From Stutzerimonas kunmingensis (GTDB taxonomy: Bacteria > Pseudomonadota > Gammaproteobacteria > Pseudomonadales > Pseudomonadaceae), in contig NZ_PISM01000019.1 in the NCBI RefSeq assembly GCF_002929225.1, positions 1 through 64,000 of the forward strand: a stretch of DNA of 64,000 nucleotides, read 5' to 3'. Position numbers and translations under genes: made by a program. This document shows, piece after piece, positions 38,076 through 50,343 of this stretch; within the stretch, counting starts at the first letter, position 1; each line of letters starts with the position of its first letter. The notes under the pieces were generated by a model. It ran no database searches. It was not told the origin of the DNA and saw only the letters and a program-made list of their open reading frames with translations.

Positions 38076-40394
38076 CTACTTCCTCAGCTGCTTGGCGTTG
38101 GCGAACAGCGCGGCCATGGCGGCATTGGCCGGTGCCGGCTTTTCTTCCTTGGCATGGCGCTCGCTGCGCGGCGCGTTGCCGCGTGGCTTGCCGGCGCCGC
38201 CACGCGGGCCGTCGGTCTTGGCGCCGGGCGTATCGCTCATGCGCATGGACAGGCCGACGCGCTGGCGCGGGATGTCCACTTCCATGACCTTGACCTTGAC
38301 GATGTCACCGGCCTTGACCACTTCGTACGGGTCCTTGACGAACTTCTCCGACAGCGCGCTGATGTGCACCAGGCCGTCCTGATGCACGCCGATGTCGACG
38401 AAGGCGCCGAAGTTGGTCACGTTGGTCACCACGCCCTCGAGCACCATGCCCGGCTCCAGGTCGCTGAGCTTCTCGACGCCTTCCTGGAACTCGGCGGTCT
38501 TGAACTCCGGGCGCGGATCGCGGCCGGGCTTGTCCAGTTCGCTGAGGATGTCGGTGACAGTCGGCAAGCCGAAGGTCTCGTCGGTGAACTGCTTGGGGTC
38601 CAGGCGCTTGAGAAACGCCGAGTCGCCGATCAGCGAGCGGATGTCGCGGTTGGTATCGGCGGCGATGCGTTTGACCAGCGGATAGGTTTCCGGGTGCACG
38701 GCGGAGGCGTCCAGCGGGTTGTCGCCGTTCATCACGCGGAGGAAGCCGGCGGCCTGTTCGAAGGTCTTGTCGCCCAGGCGCGGCACCTTCTTCAGCTCGC
38801 TGCGGGACTTGAACGCACCATTGGCATCGCGGAACTGCACGATGTTCTGTGCCAGCGTCGAGTTGAGGCCGGAGATGCGCGCCAGCAGGGCGGCAGAGGC
38901 GGTATTCACGTCGACGCCGACGGCGTTCACGCAGTCCTCGACCACCGCGTCCAGCGAACGCGCCAGCTTGAGCTGGGACACGTCGTGCTGGTACTGACCG
39001 ACGCCGATGGACTTCGGGTCGATCTTCACCAGCTCGGCCAGCGGGTCCTGCAGGCGGCGGGCGATGGACACGGCGCCGCGCAGGGAGACGTCCAGGTCCG
39101 GGAATTCCTTGGCCGCCAGTTCCGAGGCCGAATACACCGAGGCGCCGGCTTCGCTGACCATGATCTTGGTGAGCTTGAGGCCGGGCACTTTCTTGATCAG
39201 CTCGCCGGCCAGCTTGTCCGATTCGCGGCTGGCGGTGCCGTTGCCGATGGCGATCAGGTCGACGGCGTGCTTGGCGCACAGCTTGGCGAGAATCGCCAGG
39301 GTGCCGTCCCAGTCGTTGCGCGGTGCGTGCGGGTAGACGGTGGCGGTTTCCAGCAGCTTGCCGGTGGCGTCGACCACCGCGACCTTGCAACCGGTGCGCA
39401 GGCCCGGGTCCAGCGCCAGGGTCGCGCGCGGGCCAGCCGGGGCGGAGAGCAGCAGGTCGTGCAGGTTGCGCGCGAACACCGAGATGGCTTCGTCCTCGGC
39501 CTTGTCGCGCAGCTCACCGAGCAAGTCGGTTTCCAGGTGGGTGTAGAGCTTGACCTTCCAGGTCCAGCGCACCACCTCGCCGAGCCACTTGTCGGCGGCG
39601 CGGCCGCGGTTGGCGATGCCGAAGCGCTCGCCGATCATGCCTTCGCCGGGGTGCATGCTGCCGGGCGTTTCGTCACCGACCTTAAGGCTGACGCTGAGGA
39701 TGCCTTCGTTGCGGCCGCGGAAGATCGCCAGCGCGCGGTGCGAAGGGGTGTTCTTCAGCACTTCGTCATGCTCGAAGTAGTCGCTGAACTTGGCGCCTTC
39801 GCTTTCCTTGCCCGGCACTACACGGGCGCTGAGGGTGGCGTTGTGCTTGAGGAACTCGCGCAGCTTGGCCAGCAGGTCGGCGTCTTCGGCGAAGCGCTCC
39901 ATGAGGATGTACTTGGCGCCTTCAAGGACGGCTTTCACATCGGCGAAGCCCTTCTCGGCGTCGATGAAGCGCTCGGCTTGCTGCTCTGGCGTAAGGTCCG
40001 GGTTGCCGAACAGCGCATCGGCCAGCTCGCCGAGACCGGCTTCGAGGGCGATCTGACCCTTGGTGCGGCGCTTCTGCTTGTAGGGCATGTAGAGGTCTTC
40101 GAGGCGGGTCTTGGTGTCGGCGAGGTCGATCTCGCGCTTGAGTTCGGGGGTCAGCTTGCCCTGTTCCTCGATGCTGGCGAGGATCGAGACGCGGCGCTCG
40201 TCCAGCTCGCGCAGGTAACGCAGGCGCTCTTCCAGGTTGCGCAGCTGGGTATCGTCGAGGCTGCCGGTGACTTCCTTGCGGTAGCGGGCGATGAAGGGAA
40301 CGGTGGAGCCTTCGTCGAGCAGCGCCACGGCGGCGGCGACCTGTTGCGGGCGCACGCCCAGCTCGTTGGCGATACGGGAATTGATGCTGTCCAT
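38076..40394 (-). CDS. tex: Tex-family S1 RNA-binding transcription accessory protein
   Basis: A 772-residue Tex protein, essentially the length of E. coli YhgF (773). Domains in order are the N-terminal helical Tex domain ([22 protein letters not shown]), a YqgF/RuvC-like fold ([16 protein letters not shown]), tandem helix-hairpin-helix motifs ([17 protein letters not shown]), and a C-terminal S1 domain ([21 protein letters not shown]). The tail is basic and low complexity. I chose ATG at 40394 ([13 protein letters not shown]) over an upstream in-frame codon. Divergent from ompR. Confidence 0.95.
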   Translation of the reverse strand: MDSINSRIANELGVRPQQVAAAVALLDEGSTVPFIARYRKEVTGSLDDTQLRNLEERLRYLRELDERRVSILASIEEQGKLTPELKREIDLADTKTRLEDLYMPYKQKRRTKGQIALEAGLGELADALFGNPDLTPEQQAERFIDAEKGFADVKAVLEGAKYILMERFAEDADLLAKLREFLKHNATLSARVVPGKESEGAKFSDYFEHDEVLKNTPSHRALAIFRGRNEGILSVSLKVGDETPGSMHPGEGMIGERFGIANRGRAADKWLGEVVRWTWKVKLYTHLETDLLGELRDKAEDEAISVFARNLHDLLLSAPAGPRATLALDPGLRTGCKVAVVDATGKLLETATVYPHAPRNDWDGTLAILAKLCAKHAVDLIAIGNGTASRESDKLAGELIKKVPGLKLTKIMVSEAGASVYSASELAAKEFPDLDVSLRGAVSIARRLQDPLAELVKIDPKSIGVGQYQHDVSQLKLARSLDAVVEDCVNAVGVDVNTASAALLARISGLNSTLAQNIVQFRDANGAFKSRSELKKVPRLGDKTFEQAAGFLRVMNGDNPLDASAVHPETYPLVKRIAADTNRDIRSLIGDSAFLKRLDPKQFTDETFGLPTVTDILSELDKPGRDPRPEFKTAEFQEGVEKLSDLEPGMVLEGVVTNVTNFGAFVDIGVHQDGLVHISALSEKFVKDPYEVVKAGDIVKVKVMEVDIPRQRVGLSMRMSDTPGAKTDGPRGGAGKPRGNAPRSERHAKEEKPAPANAAMAALFANAKQLRK

Positions 40395-40619
40395 GAACCT
40401 ACCTGGGTCAGTCAAACCATGCAGGCCGGGCCTGCGCGAAAGCCGGCGATTATAGGGGAACTGCGACGGCCGGCCTCAACCGATTGCCGGTGAGCGGTCG
40501 CCGGTCTGGGTCGAATGCCGCGGGAATCGGCCGTTCGACGAAAAATCTGCTAACAATGGCTGTCAGTAGGGCCGATCCACACTGCGCAATAATGCGCCGT
40601 CGACCATCTGGGAGTTTCC

Positions 40620-41354
40620 ATGAGCAGCACTGCGCCAGCCAGCGAAGGCGAAAAAATCCTCATCGTCGATGACGATGCCCGTCTGCGACGTCTGCTCGAG
40701 CGTTTTCTCGACGAGCAGGGCTACCGCGTCCGTACCGTGGAAAACACCGAGCAGATGGATCGTTTGCTCAGCCGCGAGCTGTTCCAGTTGGTGGTGCTCG
40801 ACCTGATGATGCCGGGTGAAGATGGTCTGTCTGCGTGCCGCCGGCTGCGCGAGGGCAACAATCAGATCCCGATCATCATGCTCACCGCCAAGGGCGACGA
40901 GGCCAGTCGCATCCAGGGCCTGGAGCAGGGCGCCGATGATTACCTGGCCAAGCCCTTCAACCCCCGTGAGCTGCTCGCGCGCATTCGTGCGGTGCTGCGT
41001 CGGCAGGCGCCGCAGGTTCCGGGCGCGCCGGCCAGTGAGGACGAGACCGTCACCTTCGGCGAGTACGAGCTGTCGCTGGCGACCCGTGAGCTGAAGAAGG
41101 GCAACGAGGTGCACATGCTCACCACCGGTGAGTTCGCCGTACTCAAGGCGCTGGTCCAGCACGCACGCGAGCCGCTGACCCGCGACAAGCTGATGAACCT
41201 CGCCCGCGGGCGCGAGTGGGATGCACTGGAGCGCTCCATCGACGTGCAGATATCCCGTCTGCGCCGGCTGATCGAGCCGGACCCGTCCAAGCCGCGCTAT
41301 ATCCAGACCGTCTGGGGTGTGGGTTACGTATTCGTGCCGGACGGCAACAAGTGA
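40620..41354 (+). CDS. ompR: OmpR-family response regulator (AmgR-like)
   Basis: A 244-residue response regulator. The receiver domain has the acidic pair in ILIVDDDARLR, the phospho-acceptor Asp in LVVLDLMMPGEDG, and Lys in YLAKPFNPREL. The C-terminal winged helix has RELKKGNEVHMLTTGEFAVLKAL and VQISRLRRLIEPDP. By position beside tex and gshA it corresponds to P. aeruginosa AmgR, which governs envelope-stress and aminoglycoside tolerance; that link is from recall of gene order. The cognate kinase follows 76 bp downstream. Confidence 0.94.
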   Translation: MSSTAPASEGEKILIVDDDARLRRLLERFLDEQGYRVRTVENTEQMDRLLSRELFQLVVLDLMMPGEDGLSACRRLREGNNQIPIIMLTAKGDEASRIQGLEQGADDYLAKPFNPRELLARIRAVLRRQAPQVPGAPASEDETVTFGEYELSLATRELKKGNEVHMLTTGEFAVLKALVQHAREPLTRDKLMNLARGREWDALERSIDVQISRLRRLIEPDPSKPRYIQTVWGVGYVFVPDGNK

Positions 41355-41430
41355 GTTGGCTGCGGCCTGCTGCAGGCTTCGAGCGCGTTACGCTCGCGGC
41401 CTGCCGTCCTGGGCCTGCCGCCGGGACTTC

Positions 41431-42762
41431 ATGAAAACTCCGCTCTGGTTCCCGCAAAGCTTCTTCGCCCGCACCCTGTGGATGGTGCTGATCGTGGTGC
41501 TGTTCTCCAAGGTCCTGACGCTGGTCTATCTGATGACCAACGAGGACGTGCTGGTTGACCGCCAGTACAGCCACGGCGCGGCACTGACGCTGCGTGCATA
41601 CTGGGCCGCCGATCTCGAAGACCGCGATCGTATCGGTCGCGCCGCCGGCCTGCAGCTGGTGGCCGAGCAGAACGTGCCGCGCAGCGAATACCACTGGCCC
41701 TACACCGAGATCTTCCAGCGGCAGATGCGCGACGAGCTGGGCGACGATACCGAGGTGCGCGTGCGTATCCAGCCGTCCACGGCGATCTGGGTGCGCGCGC
41801 CCGCGTTGGGGCCGGACTGGGTGCAGGTGCCGCTGTACGCCTATCCGCTGCGTGGCCAGCGCATCTGGAGCGTGCTCGGCTGGTTCCTCGGTATCGGCCT
41901 GCTGTCCACCGGTGCGGCGTGGATCTTCGTCAGCCAGCTCAATCTGCCGCTCAAGCGGCTGGTCTTCGCCGCACGGCAGATCGGCAAGGGCCGGCGCGTG
42001 CGCCTGCCGATCAGCGATACGCCGAGCGAGATGACCGAAGTGTATCGCGCCTTCAACCAGATGGCCGAGGACGTCGAGCAGGCTGGCCGGGAGCGCGAAC
42101 TGATGCTGGCCGGGGTTTCCCACGATCTGCGCACGCCATTGACGCGCCTGCGCCTGTCGCTGGAGCTGATGAGCAGCGATGACGAGCTGACCGACGACAT
42201 GATTCGTGATGTCGAGGACATGAATGCGATCCTCGATCAATTCCTCGCCTTCGTCCGCGACGGCAGCGATGAACCGGTGGAAACCACCGATCTCGGGGAA
42301 CTGATCCGCGAAGTGGTGGCACCCTACAACCAGCAGCAGGAGACCGTGCGGCTGTGCGTCGAGCCGATGCCGCCGTTCGCCCTGCGTCGGGTATCGGTCA
42401 AGCGGCTGCTGGTCAACCTCATCGAGAACGCCTTGCGCTACGGCGGCGGCGGGGTGGAGGTGGCGGCTTATGTGTCGGGCGACCAGCACGCGCCCTACGT
42501 GGTGCTGAGCGTGCTCGACCGCGGCCCGGGGATCGATCCCGCCGAGCTGGAAGGCATCTTCAATCCGTTCATCCGCGGTGATCGCGCTCGTGGCGGGCAG
42601 GGCGCCGGGCTGGGTCTGGCGATCGTCAAGCGCATCGCTTCACAGCACGGCGGCATCGTCGAGTTGCGCAACCGTGAGGGCGGTGGTTTGGAGGCGCGCG
42701 TCAGCCTGCCGCTGGGATTGCTGCTGCCGCGCGATGCGGTGCAGGGTAAACCGGCCGAGTAG
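41431..42762 (+). CDS. envZ: EnvZ-family sensor histidine kinase (AmgS-like)
   Basis: A 443-residue inner-membrane sensor kinase. It has two transmembrane segments (about residues 13-33 and 150-172) flanking a periplasmic sensor of some 115 residues. HAMP follows, then the H-box GVSHDLRTPLTRLRL, an N-box NLIENALRYGG, and G-boxes DRGPGID and GAGLGLAIVK. I chose ATG at 41431; the open frame upstream overlaps ompR in another frame. It should phosphorylate the OmpR-type regulator encoded immediately upstream. Confidence 0.93.
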   Translation: MKTPLWFPQSFFARTLWMVLIVVLFSKVLTLVYLMTNEDVLVDRQYSHGAALTLRAYWAADLEDRDRIGRAAGLQLVAEQNVPRSEYHWPYTEIFQRQMRDELGDDTEVRVRIQPSTAIWVRAPALGPDWVQVPLYAYPLRGQRIWSVLGWFLGIGLLSTGAAWIFVSQLNLPLKRLVFAARQIGKGRRVRLPISDTPSEMTEVYRAFNQMAEDVEQAGRERELMLAGVSHDLRTPLTRLRLSLELMSSDDELTDDMIRDVEDMNAILDQFLAFVRDGSDEPVETTDLGELIREVVAPYNQQQETVRLCVEPMPPFALRRVSVKRLLVNLIENALRYGGGGVEVAAYVSGDQHAPYVVLSVLDRGPGIDPAELEGIFNPFIRGDRARGGQGAGLGLAIVKRIASQHGGIVELRNREGGGLEARVSLPLGLLLPRDAVQGKPAE

Positions 42763-42783
42763 CCGGTTCGCCACGAGGCGGAA

Positions 42784-43689
42784 TCAGCCCTTGCCTTTGG
42801 TGCGGGTCAGGTGCGGCCCGCCGTTCTTCTCCAGGTACTGGATGATCAGCCCGGCGACGTCCTTGCCGGTTGTCTCTTCGATGCCGGCCAGGCCCGGCGA
42901 GGAGTTGACCTCCATCACCAGCGGGCCATGGTTTGAGCGCAGGATGTCGACGCCGGCGACGTTCAGGCCCATCACCTTCGCCGCACGGATGGCGGTCATG
43001 CGTTCTTCCGGGGTGATCTTGATCAGGCTGGCGGAGCCGCCACGGTGCAGGTTGGAGCGGAACTCGCCGGGCTTGGCCTGGCGCTTCATCGCCGCGATGA
43101 CCTTGTCGCCGACCACGAAGCAGCGGATGTCGGCGCCGCCGGCTTCCTTGATGTACTCCTGCACCATGATGTCCTGCTTGAGACCCATGAAGGCCTCGAT
43201 CACCGATTCGGCCGCCTTCTCGGTTTCGCAGAGCACCACGCCGATGCCCTGGGTGCCTTCCAGTACCTTGATCACCAGGGGGGCGCCGTTGACCATCTGG
43301 ATCAGGTCGGGAATGTCGTCCGGCGAGTGGGCGAAGCCGGTCACGGGGAGGCCGACGCCGCGGCGCGACAGCAGTTGCAGCGCACGCAGCTTGTCCCGCG
43401 AGCGGGCGATGGCGACCGATTCGTTGAGTGGGAACACGCCCTGCATCTCGAACTGGCGCAGCACCGCACAGCCATAGAAGGTCACCGAGGCGCCGATGCG
43501 CGGGATCACCGCATCGAAGCCGTCCAGCGGCTTGCCGCGGTAATGGATCTGCGGCTTGTGGCTGGCAATGTTCATGTACGCGCGTAGCGTATCGATCACC
43601 ACCACCTCATGGCCCCGCTGCTGGCCGGCTTCGACCAGGCGTCGGGTGGAATACAGGCGCGGATTGCGCGACAGCACGGCGATTTTCAT
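42784..43689 (-). CDS. rimK: Ribosomal protein S6 alpha-L-glutamate ligase
   Basis: A 301-residue ATP-grasp ligase, the size of E. coli RimK (300). It adds glutamates to the C-terminus of ribosomal protein S6. Signature segments include [22 protein letters not shown] at the start, [17 protein letters not shown] for ATP binding, and [19 protein letters not shown] for metal binding. Its ATG overlaps the upstream retropepsin-like gene by four bases, so the two are translationally coupled. Convergent with envZ. Confidence 0.93.
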   Translation of the reverse strand: MKIAVLSRNPRLYSTRRLVEAGQQRGHEVVVIDTLRAYMNIASHKPQIHYRGKPLDGFDAVIPRIGASVTFYGCAVLRQFEMQGVFPLNESVAIARSRDKLRALQLLSRRGVGLPVTGFAHSPDDIPDLIQMVNGAPLVIKVLEGTQGIGVVLCETEKAAESVIEAFMGLKQDIMVQEYIKEAGGADIRCFVVGDKVIAAMKRQAKPGEFRSNLHRGGSASLIKITPEERMTAIRAAKVMGLNVAGVDILRSNHGPLVMEVNSSPGLAGIEETTGKDVAGLIIQYLEKNGGPHLTRTKGKG

Positions 43690-44153
43690 GGAGCACCGGA
43701 GGAAGTGAGGATCTGGGGTTTGTCTTGGATATAGGTTCGCGACGGATCGATCAGCCATTGCCCTTCGACCAGTGCCTTTGAACCGAGCAGCAGGCGATAA
43801 CGCATGGTCTTGCGGCAGGTCAGGGTGAACTCCACCGGCCAGACATGACTGCCGAGTGCAAGCAATGTTCGCACCACGTAGCGCGTCTGCACCTGCCCGT
43901 TGGAACTCTTGATCAGCTTGCGCGTGACCAGCGGTGCCTCGCAGCGGTGGCGGCGCTGTACCAGCGTGCCCAGGTGGGCGGTGAATCGGACCCAGCGCTG
44001 ACCGTCGCGTTCGAACTCGCTGATCTCGGTAGCATGCAGCGCCGATGTGCTGGCCCCGGTATCGACCTTCGCGCGCAGGCCCACCACGCCGAGATCCGGC
44101 AGGGCGATCCATTCACGCAGACCGATCACGGTATGGGGGTCGAGTCTCTTCAA
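43686..44153 (-). CDS. rimB: Retropepsin-like aspartic protease (RimB-like, 'ATP-dependent zinc protease' family)
   Basis: A 155-residue protein of the PF05618 family. The retropepsin active-site motif [15 protein letters not shown] (Asp-Thr-Gly) lies near residues 27-41. In P. fluorescens, rimB, encoding a protease of this type, is part of rimABK and modulates RimK-dependent S6 glutamylation. The four-base overlap with rimK supports the same role here. No rimA-like EAL gene is adjacent in this window. Confidence 0.85.
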   Translation of the reverse strand: MKRLDPHTVIGLREWIALPDLGVVGLRAKVDTGASTSALHATEISEFERDGQRWVRFTAHLGTLVQRRHRCEAPLVTRKLIKSSNGQVQTRYVVRTLLALGSHVWPVEFTLTCRKTMRYRLLLGSKALVEGQWLIDPSRTYIQDKPQILTSSGAP

Positions 44154-44254
44154 TGGGAGCGTCCGAAGAATTTGCCGGCATTCTAGTCGGGGTGCATGAC
44201 AACTGCATCCGTCTGTAACACCCTAGAACGACGTGTAGAGGATAGAGCTGGACG

Positions 44255-44653
44255 ATGGCCGAAAAAGACGACGACAAGGTGCGCCTGGACAAGTGGCTGT
44301 GGGCTGCGCGCTTCTTCAAGACCCGTGCGCTGGCCAAGGCGGCCATCGAGGGTGGCAAGGTGCACTGTCGTGGCGAGCGTTGCAAGCCGAGCAAGGAACC
44401 GAAGGTGGGCGACGAGCTGCTGATCCGCATCGGTTTCGACGAGCGCACGGTGGTCGTCCGCGCTTTGTCGGCGGTGCGCCGCGGAGCGCCCGAGGCGCAA
44501 ACACTCTATGAGGAAACGCCGCAAAGCCTGGCCGCGCGCGAGGAAGCGGCGGCGCAGCGCAAGGCCGGCGCGCTGGGGCTGCAGACCGATGGGCGGCCGA
44601 GCAAGAAGCAGCGCCGGCAGATCCAGTACCTGCGCGACTACAAACCGGACTGA
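44255..44653 (+). CDS. hslR: Heat-shock ribosome-associated protein Hsp15 (S4 domain)
   Basis: A 132-residue S4-domain RNA-binding protein. The S4 motif VRLDKWLWAARFFKTRALAK lies at residues 9-28, and the basic C-terminus (GRPSKKQRRQIQYLRDYKPD) is typical of Hsp15. It rescues stalled 50S-peptidyl-tRNA complexes. It is divergent from rimB and 117 bp upstream of hslO. Confidence 0.93.
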   Translation: MAEKDDDKVRLDKWLWAARFFKTRALAKAAIEGGKVHCRGERCKPSKEPKVGDELLIRIGFDERTVVVRALSAVRRGAPEAQTLYEETPQSLAAREEAAAQRKAGALGLQTDGRPSKKQRRQIQYLRDYKPD

Positions 44654-44770
44654 TCTTCGCAACGCTGGCGAGCTGCATCACCCACGAGGCCGTCCGGCAG
44701 CCGCCCTTGGTCCGGGCGGGCTTTGCGCCTAAAATCGCCGGCTTCCTCCGCCGTTCCTGCGAGCCCCGGC

Positions 44771-45658
44771 ATGTCCGATCAAACTCAGCGCTTTATCTTC
44801 GACGATTCCGACGTTCGCGGCGAAATCGCCACGCTGGACGAGAGCTTCCAGCACGTGCTGGCCAAGCACACCTACCCCGAGCCCGTCGCCCAGCTGCTTG
44901 GCGAGCTGCTCGCCGCTGCCGCGCTGCTGGTCGGCACGCTCAAGTTCGACGGGCTGCTGATTCTCCAGGCGCGTTCCAGCGGAGCCGTCCCGCTGCTGAT
45001 GGTCGAGTGCTCCAGTGCCCGGGAGGTGCGCGGCATCGCGCGCTACCACGCCGAGCAGATCGAGACGGGCGCAACGCTGGCCGAGTTGATGCCCGAGGGC
45101 ATGCTGGCGATCACCGTCGACCCGGCGAACGGCCAGCGCTACCAGGGCATCGTCGGCCTGGACGGGGTCAACCTGGCGGAATGCCTGACCAACTACTTCG
45201 CTGCGTCCGAGCAGCTGCCGACGCGCTTCTGGCTCAATGCCGACAGCCGCCGGGCCTGCGGCCTGCTGTTGCAGCAGCTGCCGGCCGATCGAATCAAGGA
45301 TGCCGATGAGCGTGACGCCAGCTGGGAGCACCTGCGCACCCTGGCCGACACCCTGACGGCCGAGGAACTGCTCGGGCTGGATGCCGAGACGCTGCTGCAC
45401 CGGCTCTACCATCAGGAGCAGCTGCGCCTGTTCGACGCGCTGCCGATCCGCTTTCGCTGCAGCTGCTCGCGGGAGCGCTCGGCCCGTGCGCTGATCAGCC
45501 TGGGCGAGGAAGACGCCCAGCAACTCGTGGTCGAGCAGGGCGGTGCGGTGAGCATCGATTGCCAGTTCTGCAACGAGAAGTACACCTATGATGCCGCGGA
45601 CGTGGCCCAGCTTTTCGCCGGTGGCGGCAGCGACGCACCCTCGGGCACCCGTCATTGA
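44771..45658 (+). CDS. hslO: Redox-regulated chaperone Hsp33
   Basis: A 295-residue Hsp33. The C-terminal zinc redox switch is intact, with RCSCSRERS (Cys-X-Cys) and CQFCNEKY (Cys-X2-Cys). Oxidation of these cysteines activates the holdase. I chose ATG at 44771 ([12 protein letters not shown]), since the short upstream extension has no family character. It lies downstream of hslR, the usual heat-shock pair. Confidence 0.94.
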   Translation: MSDQTQRFIFDDSDVRGEIATLDESFQHVLAKHTYPEPVAQLLGELLAAAALLVGTLKFDGLLILQARSSGAVPLLMVECSSAREVRGIARYHAEQIETGATLAELMPEGMLAITVDPANGQRYQGIVGLDGVNLAECLTNYFAASEQLPTRFWLNADSRRACGLLLQQLPADRIKDADERDASWEHLRTLADTLTAEELLGLDAETLLHRLYHQEQLRLFDALPIRFRCSCSRERSARALISLGEEDAQQLVVEQGGAVSIDCQFCNEKYTYDAADVAQLFAGGGSDAPSGTRH

Positions 45659-45879
45659 GCGGCGCCTGGCGCTCGGCGGCCATCCGCTTAGTGCCAGTAC
45701 GCTAAGGAATGAGACAGGGATGGACCTGCAGCCAGCCAGTGAACTATTTGGCCATCACGGCCTCATACCCAGCGCGGCGCATTATCTGGCATAATCGCGC
45801 GCACTTTTTTCGATGTAGTTCGTCGCTCGGCGGGCTACAACAGCATGGAGGAATCGGCCCAAGGCCGACGGGAACACTC

Positions 45880-47424
45880 ATGACGCAAGCCACCAACGCC
45901 GTGTACACCGACATCAGCACCGCTCAACTGATTGAAGAAGCCGTCAAGCGCGGAGAGGGCGAACTGTCCGCCAATGGCTCTCTGGTGGTGAAGACCGGGC
46001 ACCGCACGGGTCGTTCTCCGGCTGACCGCTTCATCGTCGAAGAGCCGAGCACCCAGCACAAGATCGCCTGGGGCCCGATCAACCGTCCGTTCCCGGCCGG
46101 CAACTTCGAAGCACTGTGGAACCGCGTCGAAGCCTACCTCGCCGAGCGCGATAGCTTCGTCTCCTACGTCCATGTCGGTGCCGATCCCGAGCACTACCTG
46201 CCGGTCAAGATGACCACCGAGACCGCCTGGCACAACCTGTTCGGCCGTTGCCTGTTCATCACCCCGGAACAGTTCAACCAGGCCAGCCTGAGCGAGTGGC
46301 GCATCCTCAACGCACCGTTCTTCCAGTGCGTACCCGAGCGTGACGGCACCAATTCCGATGGTTGCGTGATCATCAACTTCGCCGAGAAGAAGGTGCTGAT
46401 CGCCGGCATGCAGTACGCCGGTGAAATGAAGAAAGCCATGTTCTCCGTGCAGAACTTCCTGCTGCCGGACGTCGACGTGCTGCCGATGCACTGTGCCGCC
46501 AACATCGGCGAAGACGGCGACACCACCCTGTTCTTCGGTCTGTCCGGCACCGGCAAGACCACCCTGTCGGCCGACGAGAGCCGCTACCTGATCGGCGATG
46601 ACGAGCACGGCTGGGGCGTTGGCCGCGTGTTCAACATCGAGGGTGGCTGCTACGCCAAGTGCATCGACCTGTCCGAGAAGAACGAGCCGGTGATCTGGAA
46701 AGCTATCAAGTTCGGCGCCGTGCTGGAGAACGTGGTGCTCGACGAGCGCACCCGTCTGCCCGACTACGCCGACGCCAGCCTGACCCAGAACAGCCGCGCC
46801 GCGTACCCGCTGCAACATGTCGAGAAGCGCTCCGAGAAGAACCTCGGCGGTGAGCCGAACGCGGTGATCTTCCTGACCTGCGACCTGACCGGCGTACTGC
46901 CGCCCGTGTCGATCCTGAACAACGAGCAGGCTGCCTACCACTTCTTGTCCGGCTACACCGCGCTGGTCGGTTCCACCGAAATGGGTTCGGGCAGCGGCAT
47001 CAAGTCGACCTTCTCCACCTGCTTCGGCGCGCCGTTCTTCCCTCGTCCGGCTGGCGAGTACGCCGAGTTGCTGATCAAGCGTATCAACGGCTTTGGCTCC
47101 AAGGTCTACCTGGTCAACACCGGCTGGACCGGTGGTGGCTACGGCGTCGGCAAGCGCTTCAACATCCCGACCACCCGTGCGGTGATCGCGGCGATTCAGA
47201 GCGGCGCGCTGATCGGTGCCGAGACCGAGCACCTGCCGATCATCAATCTGGACGTGCCGAAGGCCGTCGCCGGCGTCGATACCCAGCTGCTGAACCCGCG
47301 CAACACCTGGGCCGACAAGAGCGCCTACGACCAGGCCGCAAAGGAACTGGCAGCCAAGTTCGTCGAGAACTTCAAGAAGTTCGATGTCTCCGACGCCATC
47401 CGCAACGCCGGCCCGCAGCTCTAA
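45880..47424 (+). CDS. pckA: Phosphoenolpyruvate carboxykinase (ATP)
   Basis: A 514-residue PckA. It converts oxaloacetate and ATP to phosphoenolpyruvate in gluconeogenesis. Kinase signatures are visible: [18 protein letters not shown] (P-loop), [19 protein letters not shown] for metal and substrate binding, and the N-terminal [18 protein letters not shown] stretch ([13 protein letters not shown]). I chose ATG at 45880 by comparison with the normal N-terminus. A promoter-like CATAAT lies near 45792, about 90 bp upstream. Confidence 0.95.
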   Translation: MTQATNAVYTDISTAQLIEEAVKRGEGELSANGSLVVKTGHRTGRSPADRFIVEEPSTQHKIAWGPINRPFPAGNFEALWNRVEAYLAERDSFVSYVHVGADPEHYLPVKMTTETAWHNLFGRCLFITPEQFNQASLSEWRILNAPFFQCVPERDGTNSDGCVIINFAEKKVLIAGMQYAGEMKKAMFSVQNFLLPDVDVLPMHCAANIGEDGDTTLFFGLSGTGKTTLSADESRYLIGDDEHGWGVGRVFNIEGGCYAKCIDLSEKNEPVIWKAIKFGAVLENVVLDERTRLPDYADASLTQNSRAAYPLQHVEKRSEKNLGGEPNAVIFLTCDLTGVLPPVSILNNEQAAYHFLSGYTALVGSTEMGSGSGIKSTFSTCFGAPFFPRPAGEYAELLIKRINGFGSKVYLVNTGWTGGGYGVGKRFNIPTTRAVIAAIQSGALIGAETEHLPIINLDVPKAVAGVDTQLLNPRNTWADKSAYDQAAKELAAKFVENFKKFDVSDAIRNAGPQL

Positions 47425-47444
47425 GCTGCCTGCTGCGTAATTCG

Positions 47445-47469
47445 AAAAGCCGCCTCCGGGCGGCTTTTT
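47445..47469 (+). terminator. Rho-independent terminator after pckA
   Basis: Stem AAAAGCCGCC / GGCGGCTTTTT with loop TCCG, 20 bp after the pckA stop codon. Confidence 0.9.
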
Positions 47470-47588
47470 CGTTTGTGCCGGGTGGTGATTCGGATCAAAG
47501 GCGTCGATGATTCTTATCGGTCAAGGCGCATGGATTCGATTGGTCGGCGCCCTTAGCATGGCGCCACTGTTGATCACGAGGAAGCGTC

Positions 47589-48191
47589 ATGAATACCGTA
47601 GAAGCCATCCGCACCCGTCGCGCCGTCAAAGTCTACGACCCGAGCTTCCAGCTCAGCCGGGAGGAGAAGGACGAGCTGCTGCAACTGGCACTGCTGGCAC
47701 CCTCTGCCTTCAACCTGCAGCACGTGCGCTTCGTCGAGGTGAGCGACCCTGCGCTGCGGGCGCAGATCCGCGAGGTGGGCTGGAACCAGGCGCAGATGAC
47801 TGATGCCTCGATGCTGGTGGTGATCTGCGCGCAGGTCGACAGCTGGGAAAAGAATGTCCGCCGGGTCTGGGATGGTGCGCCAGGCGAGGTGCAGAACTTT
47901 ATGGCCGGCGCCATCGATGCCTACTACCGCGACAAGCCGCAGGTCCAGCGTGACGAAGCCATGCGCAGTTGCGGCCTGATGGCGCAGACGCTGATGCTCG
48001 CGGCACGGGCCAAAGGCCTGGATTCCTGCCCGATGGATGGCTTCGATTTCGACGCGGTCGGCAAGCTGATCAACCTGCCGGACAACCATGTCATCGCGCT
48101 GATGGTTGCGGTGGGCAAGCGCGCTGCCGAGCCGAAGCCGCGGATCGGCAAGTTGCCGTTCGATGAGGTGGTGATTCGCGACCGCTTCTGA
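47589..48191 (+). CDS. Nitroreductase-family oxidoreductase
   Basis: A 200-residue FMN-dependent nitroreductase-fold protein. The N-terminal IRTRRAVKVYDPSF carries the flavin-phosphate-binding Arg pattern. The substrate-side segment is LLALLAPSAFNLQHVRFVEV, and the C-terminal NHVIALMVAVGKRAAEPKPR closes the flavin site. The preceding 160 bp have a GAGGAAGCG ribosome-binding site. Physiological substrate unknown. Confidence 0.9.
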   Translation: MNTVEAIRTRRAVKVYDPSFQLSREEKDELLQLALLAPSAFNLQHVRFVEVSDPALRAQIREVGWNQAQMTDASMLVVICAQVDSWEKNVRRVWDGAPGEVQNFMAGAIDAYYRDKPQVQRDEAMRSCGLMAQTLMLAARAKGLDSCPMDGFDFDAVGKLINLPDNHVIALMVAVGKRAAEPKPRIGKLPFDEVVIRDRF

Positions 48192-48402
48192 GTCTTCTGG
48201 CGAAGGGCGCGTAATGCGCCCTTCCGCCTGGGCCAGCTGGCCGCCAACTTTGCCCACCTCAAAGTCCCATCCGGCCCGCCCAGGGCCATCGCTGGGCTGA
48301 TGGCCACGCGCTCCGACGACCGGCCGCACATATCAGCCGCTTTGCAGTACCGTCTCCCTCCTTTTGCTACCCTCCGGCCTCCAGTCAAAGGAGTGACTCA
48401 GC

Positions 48403-50339
<1,937 letters not shown>

Positions 50340-50343
<4 letters not shown>

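Noticed and set aside
38154..40493. Plus-strand open frame of 779 codons opposite tex
   Set aside because: Shadow of tex; low-complexity product without any motif, and tex matches its family end to end.
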